Shown: one piece after another, positions 58,911-64,000 of the stretch
Layout: every line of letters begins with the position of its first letter
Position numbering within the stretch: position 1 is the first letter of the stretch
Source: Annona cherimola
Taxonomy: Eukaryota > Streptophyta > Magnoliopsida > Magnoliales > Annonaceae
NCBI GenBank assembly: GCA_030490835.1
Contig: CM059975.1
Coordinates: forward strand, 61,867,174 to 61,931,173
Reading direction: 5' to 3'
DNA: 64,000 nt
Translations under genes and position numbers: made by a program
Notes under the pieces: generated by a model
What the model saw: only the letters and a program-made list of their open reading frames with translations
Database searches by the model: none
What the model was told of the DNA's origin: nothing

Positions 58911-60227
58911 CTTGTGACTCCGTTCGGGTGAGGGCTTGGACACGTACTGGGTTGGTAGCAGTACAGTTCGATTGGCGATGGCAGGGACTTTTTGCTGGGT
59001 CGGCCTCCCTCGAGCTGGTGCTCCTTGTGGCTTATTCCGATAGTTGGACGAAATGTGTCCGACTTGACCACAATTGAAGCACTTTATTATTTTGGCTTCG
59101 TCGGTCCTGCAATCCCGGGCCACATGCCCCGCTTGGCCACATTTGTAGCATTTCCCAGTTCCTTGTAAACATTCGCCTGAATGGCGTTTGTGGCAAGTTC
59201 TGCAAGTCGGGGTGCTCTGTGTCTTGTCGTCGATTTTCTTTCTCTCGGCGATTCTCCTTTTTCCTTTATTAGCCTCGCCTTCCTTGGAGGCTAAAAAGAA
59301 TTATTTTTGAACTTGCCTAAGCTCCTGAGTCCTCATAGACTCCATCTCCAATGCCCTAGCCCTCTCAATGCTAGAGGCATAGTCTTTTATTAATAATGGG
59401 GCTAACCCCTCTCTTAGCTGGGGCCTTAATTCTCTCTGAAACCTTTGTGCCTTATTTTTCAATACATTGGCAATCCATGGAACATATCTTACCAAGGCAT
59501 TGAACTTTGTAGTGTATTCTGTAACCGTCATCCTGCCTTGGTAGAATTTTTCAAATTCTATCACCCTTTTGCTTTGTAGCCCTACAGGGAGATATTCTTT
59601 ATTGAATTCTTCCAAAAATTCATGCCACGTAACTTGCTCTGGATGTGGCATGGTTACCATTAGTGTTTCCCACCATTCATAAGCATCCTTTATCAGTAGG
59701 TGGGTAGCACACAATACTTTCTGCTGATCATTGTAGGGCGATATCCTGAATAATTTCTTAATTTCTGTGATCCACTGCTCTGCAATGAGGGGGTCTGGTT
59801 CCCCTGCAAATTTGGGCGGTCTCTGGGCAAGAAAGACATTGATAGCCTTTCTGTCGACCTCAAGGAGACTATCCTCTACTCCCCTTGACTTGCCGAGATT
59901 GGTCGAGGGCCCAGGTCTTTCCCCGTCTCCTCTTGATGGCGGGGCCTGCTAGTTTCTTATTTCTTGCAATAACCCAGCAGCCTGGGCTGTCCATTGCTGC
60001 ATAGCTTTTTCGATGGCCACAGCAATTTTTTCTTCTATATTGACCTCTTCTTGAGGTCTAGAGCTTTCCTCTCGCCGTGGGTGGGTTCTAGAGGATTGCT
60101 CCTCAGATTTTGCCCTATATGTTCTTTTGCCGGCTTCTCCCCTTGCTTGATCTACCGATTCTTCCATTGGGGTCTTTCCTTTGTTGGATCTTGCTCTAGC
60201 TCTGGTGAGCGGCATTTTCAACTTCAT
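58893..60227 (-). pseudogene. gag of right Gypsy element (broken)
   Basis: Gag starts MKLKMPLTRARARS at 60227. A TAG after LLQEIRN (59947) is private to the right. The capsid region continues (WHEFLEEFNKEYLPVGLQSK), including the 49 bp lost on the left, to the shared TAA after VQK (59301). Zinc knuckles follow, the second with its last Cys changed to Tyr (CFNCGQVGHISSNY). Confidence 0.9.
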
Positions 60228-60341
60228 GAAACATTTATTAGTATAACATCAATATTCATCAATAATAAATAAATCAATCATAATCATGATTTCATGTATT
60301 CTAATTTGATCATTTCTTTTCTTTTCTGCCTATTTACCAAT

Positions 60342-60357
60342 CCATGCTCTGATACTA
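60342..60357 (-). other. Primer-binding site of right Gypsy element
   Basis: The minus strand reads TAGTATCAGAGCATGG close to the 5' LTR; it matches the initiator methionine tRNA complement better than the left copy over CAGAGC. Confidence 0.75.
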
Positions 60358-60362
60358 AATTC

Positions 60363-62892
60363 TGTGGCGCCCCAAACCGAGGTGCCTAGAAGCCTTACTC
60401 TAGGATCGTTTTGATTGGTAAACGTGACTTAGGATTGTTGCCCTGATCACACGGCAGGATTTTTTTTAATATATACAATATTAATACATGGAAAATTTCC
60501 ATCATTCATCCAACATGAAATATATTTCATATATCACAGTTATGATAAAAAACTATTCCGTAAACATTTTCATTGAAATAAAAAAATATTCATATCCATC
60601 TCCAAATTAATATCATTATCTTTACATAAATATTCACATATACAACATTCATATCAAAACTACATAACACTTGGCATGCTGCCTTCATCATCATTTCTTG
60701 TCTGTTGTTGAAAAAGCATGGGTGAGTAATAATACTCAGTAAGTAAGCCATACATAATTTTTTTCAATCATTTTATGCATTTCATAAAATGCAAATACAA
60801 TGCATACATAGCATTCATGACATTCCTTTGGATGCGACGCTAGCTAGGCGCCCATCCCATACATGCTCCCATTTCAAGAAGGTCGCCACCGGCCTGGGCC
60901 TATTAAGCGACTCGGCAATAGCGAGGGGGACATCCGGTCCGCTTACTATCTCGACTAAGGCCTATTCCTCGTGCACATGCTCATTTACATACACATGCCG
61001 GCACGATATTTGCAAATCATAAACAATTTCATAAAAAATATTTAATAAATAATTTTACAAAGCAAACTTCAGTTCATGTAAAACAGTTATAGGTATGGTC
61101 AACCTTAAATAAATTTTGTAAAGCAATTTACAACAATTTGCAAAAGATATAACTTGCTTACCTTCTCAGTGGGTGTCTTCGACCTTTTCTTTTCCTTTTC
61201 CTATTCAAGGAAAACGGATAATTTTACTTCTTCTATTAAAGTGCTTCCCATGCATGCTCTATAATATTTGGGCATTATTTCTTTATATAGATATTTTTAT
61301 CCATAGGTTCCTCAAAATTTCCATCCTTATATTTAAATATTAATCTCAAATTTTCTCCAAAATTACGCTGTTTACTGTAGCAAATCACTGTAGCACTTTA
61401 TTGTAGCATATTATTGTTCATCCGAGTTACTGTTCACAGAGACGTGGTTACTGTTCATGGGTTCCAAAAATTGATATTTTTTCTAAAAATAAAAAATACC
61501 ATGACATACCTTATGCCTAGTATATCATAGGAAATTTCATAAATTTTGAATTTATCATCATTTACTTGGCGAAAAAAATCATTTTCTCCATATACTAAAA
61601 ATCAACATAAATTCACTTAAGCATAATCCTTAATTCCAAAAATCATGAAATTAATATATCATTATTTAAACATCATATTTATCATAATAATACATCCCAA
61701 ATCATCATTTATCAATTTTAGAGCATTATTTTCACATATCATATGCTATCTTCCCGAATACCCTATCTTCGCTCCAAATTTTTGATGTTTTGGCATAATT
61801 TCATTTAAACATTATATCTATACTTATTTTCTCATGCTTAGGTATTATTTAAGTATGGTTTTACCCTACTTAACATTCGAAAGAAATTTGAGTAGAAATT
61901 ACTTACCCGAAGTGGAGATACTCCTCTTTTTCTCACACTTTCTCTCTCCAACCTTCTATTCTTCTTTCTACTCAAGGCTAAAACATGTGGGGATGGGAAA
62001 TGAAGTTGCTCAAGTGATTTTTGAGCTTGGGATGGCTGTAAATTCGTCGAAGGCATGCTCCCCTATTTATAGTGCTTCAAATTTCATGAATTTGCATTTT
62101 ACCCCTTCTAGCTCAAGGTGTAAAATTGCAAATGTGTTTTTTTTTAAATTTCCAAAGATGCCTTGAGCCAAGAGAAGCCACCCTAGGCCTGCTCCAGCTC
62201 CCCTATAGCAGCCCTAATTTTCTACCTATTTTTTTTATTCTTAAAATTAATTAAATTAAGCTAAATTAATCCTAGCCATTGATCTTTGATTAGGATGAAC
62301 TTTGACCATTTATTTTGGTCAAGATACCCCCCTGCACGACCTGACATGTAGCTTCTTTGCTTTTAATTTTTAAATTTTTTATTTATTTATTTTAATTAAA
62401 AGTCAATTGCTTAATTAATGTAAAGTTGATTCACTTTTTCACTTTGTATTTGATGCTTCATCTTGACCTTTGATTTATGATTTTCATTACATCTTAATCA
62501 ATTCATCATGTCCATCATGAATTTTTAACCATCCATAAAAAATTTCATCGAATTCCGACGCCCGGATTGCAATTTATGAATTTTTTCTATTTTTCCACAA
62601 AAATCCAAATTTGGATTAAAATATCCAAAAGAATTGCTATTTCGTCTTGTAGTGATTAAATCTCTATTTTGTCTTTTTGCGATTAAGTTAATCCAAGTGA
62701 TTAACTCTTAATCATGTGTCTTAATCCCCATTTACTATTCACATGCACTATTCACGGGTTAAATTCCTAATTGCATTATTTCAATCTCTAATACACATAT
62801 CCATCAATATAATTCATGAATTTTCATTTATTCATAAAATAATTACAAAATTACAAATATCGAAATGACTCGTATATGGTCGGGGTTTCACA
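60363..62892 (-). repeat. 5' LTR of right Gypsy element
   Basis: 2530 bp, with a TATA box at 62064-62071 (minus strand) and a CTACAGTA/GAACAGTA cluster at about 61370-61460. Shares the GTGG variant with the left 5' LTR. Confidence 0.93.
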
Positions 62893-62897
62893 TGTCG

Positions 62898-63118
62898 GTA
62901 CTCATTTGACACATTCTAAACCCTTTTGCATGTTGTTTCTCTTCCAAATTGCATCTTAATTTTTCATTTAAGTTCCCCTTTTCATCTTAGCAATTCAAAT
63001 CATCATCTTTGTTACCGATTTTGGATGTAATTTGCTTGCTTTACACAAATAGCATCTGATTGTGAGTGTTGTATATAATTAAACTAAATCAATCCATAAT
63101 TGACACAAATCATTATCT
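62898..63118. other. Gene-free stretch, mirror of 3992-4213
   Basis: No gene; possible remnant of the Athila/Tat-like LTR family. Confidence 0.4.
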
Positions 63119-63875
63119 ATGGTGCCCTCGATCCGAGGCATCACGACGTGAGCCTTACTCTGGGATCATTTTCGATTAGTAAATGTGACACAGGATTGTT
63201 GTCCTATTCACTTGGCGGGATTTTTGTATACATTTCATTTAACATAAATTTTTTTCTTTTTCTTTCCATTTCCTTCATCATTTTCCAAGCAATATATTCT
63301 TAAAGTTAACTATACATATCATTTTCATTCATCAATTCATTCACTTTACAAGTAATTAAATACTTGTAACGTACCAACCTGTTTACATACATCATGAACA
63401 TTTATGACCTAATATCTTCATGATCAACATAAGCATTCAATCATTCTCTAAACATATCAGTTCTTATATAATAGCTAACAATTTTTTAACACATTAAAGA
63501 ATATCAGTTCGTACTTCCCTTCAATTTATCAGTTTTTTTTCCTTTTGAGCTTCCTTGAACCTGTCTGGAGTTGGGAAAATAAAACGTGAATCGAAACTTA
63601 ATAAGCAAGCATTTTTCATTCTTATGTAAATGCATTTCTCTCAATTCGATAGGAGATATTTATCAAGCGATCAACTACCAACGGAACAGAAACCTTTTCA
63701 TATGGACATTTCATGTAAACCTTTCATGTAAATTATTTATGTAAACCATTCATGTAAACCATTCATGCAAACCATTCATGTAAAACTTTTCGATCACAAT
63801 TTTTGAGCATTTCATAAACTATGGATGTGCAAATGCATTCTTTTCATCAATAAATGACACTTATAAAGTGATCAT
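63119..63875 (-). repeat. Degenerate Gypsy-type LTR fragment, right copy
   Basis: Mirror of 3255-3991, starting GGTGCCCTCGATCCGAGGCA. It includes the MITE target-duplication copy GTGATCAT at 63868-63875. Confidence 0.5.
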
Positions 63876-64000
63876 TGGATTCCAGTCCTGTGCACCCGGG
63901 TGCATTTAGCTTCATTGCACTCGGGTGCACTAAATCCATTTTAACTCATTTTTTAATTATTTTTGAAATTTTTTTATACAAGTGTTAATCAAGTGTATTT
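63876..64000 (-). mobile_element. Foldback MITE, right copy, cut by the window edge
   Basis: Starts TGGATTCCAGTCCTGTGCAC, the reversed end of the left MITE at 3254, and continues matching it to the last base. Confidence 0.8.

Larger units (their letters stand above)
52950..62892 (-). mobile_element. Ty3/Gypsy chromovirus, right copy, full-length but dead
   Basis: A 9.94-kb element with TGTGG...TTTCACA outer ends as read on the plus strand and target duplication TGTCG (52945-52949 and 62893-62897), the complement of the left-arm CGACA. It is therefore the same ancestral insertion. Coding regions are better preserved than on the left but still interrupted. Stops and frameshifts shared with the left copy (after AQK in gag, before MAPAEL, after LNMR) show it was already dead before the arms separated. 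Confidence 0.95.
40789..64000 (-). repeat. Right arm of the giant inverted repeat
   Basis: This is the reverse complement of the left arm, starting immediately after the central spacer and still pairing at the last base of the window, which matches position 3130. It is shorter than the left arm because about 14.4 kb is missing at the 50930/50931 junction. It carries private changes: an expanded TA microsatellite at 44306-44389, an 18-bp deletion in SABATH exon 3, and its own stop codons in the Gypsy element. Confidence 0.96.

Noticed and set aside
1..64000. CRISPR arrays, bacterial operons, prophage or plasmid genes
   Set aside because: No spaced identical repeats of CRISPR type, no ribosome-binding-site-led gene series; introns, plant retrotransposons and MITEs indicate a plant nuclear genome.

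Overview
This is nuclear DNA of a flowering plant, probably a dicot. It is AT-rich, full of LTR retrotransposons and MITEs, and its only intact-looking genes are two three-exon SABATH-family methyltransferases, a land-plant family. The species cannot be named from the sequence. No rRNA, tRNA, CRISPR or bacterial-type gene was seen.

The dominant structure is one very large imperfect inverted repeat. The left arm (about 3130-40233) is the reverse complement of the right arm (40789-64000), around an unpaired spacer of about 555 bp (40234-40788). The right arm is still pairing with the left at the window edge, so the palindrome probably continues beyond 64000. Outward from the centre each arm holds: a promoter region; an intact-looking SABATH gene (35281-39854 minus; 41163-45807 plus) with a 3.2-3.3 kb MITE-filled second intron; a foldback element; an LTR-like promoter/poly(A) segment; unrecognised conserved sequence; a decayed glycosyl hydrolase 17 gene; a 5'-truncated SABATH pseudogene (13988-15063; 51664-52749); a dead Ty3/Gypsy chromovirus in the same place with the same 5-bp target duplication (4219-13787; 52950-62892); and an older LTR fragment carrying a foldback MITE.

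The arms differ by one major event. About 14.4 kb (15803-30167) is present only on the left. It holds a relict Ty3 element, a hAT-type element (8-bp target duplication) split by a Copia retrotransposon (5-bp target duplication), and the 5' half of the GH17 pseudogene. Because that pseudogene runs across the inner breakpoint on the left and is cut on the right, a deletion in the right arm explains the difference better than an insertion in the left.

The two SABATH genes are divergent, with about 1.3 kb between their start codons and near-identical TATA regions. Exon 2 differs at one base of 696 by eye, whereas exon 3 differs at about 3% of positions plus an 18-bp indel, which suggests recent conversion between the arms. 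Inverted identical genes are known sources of hairpin and small RNAs in plants, so silencing as well as dosage is a plausible consequence. An assembly join of two haplotypes head to head is an alternative explanation for the palindrome and cannot be excluded from sequence alone.
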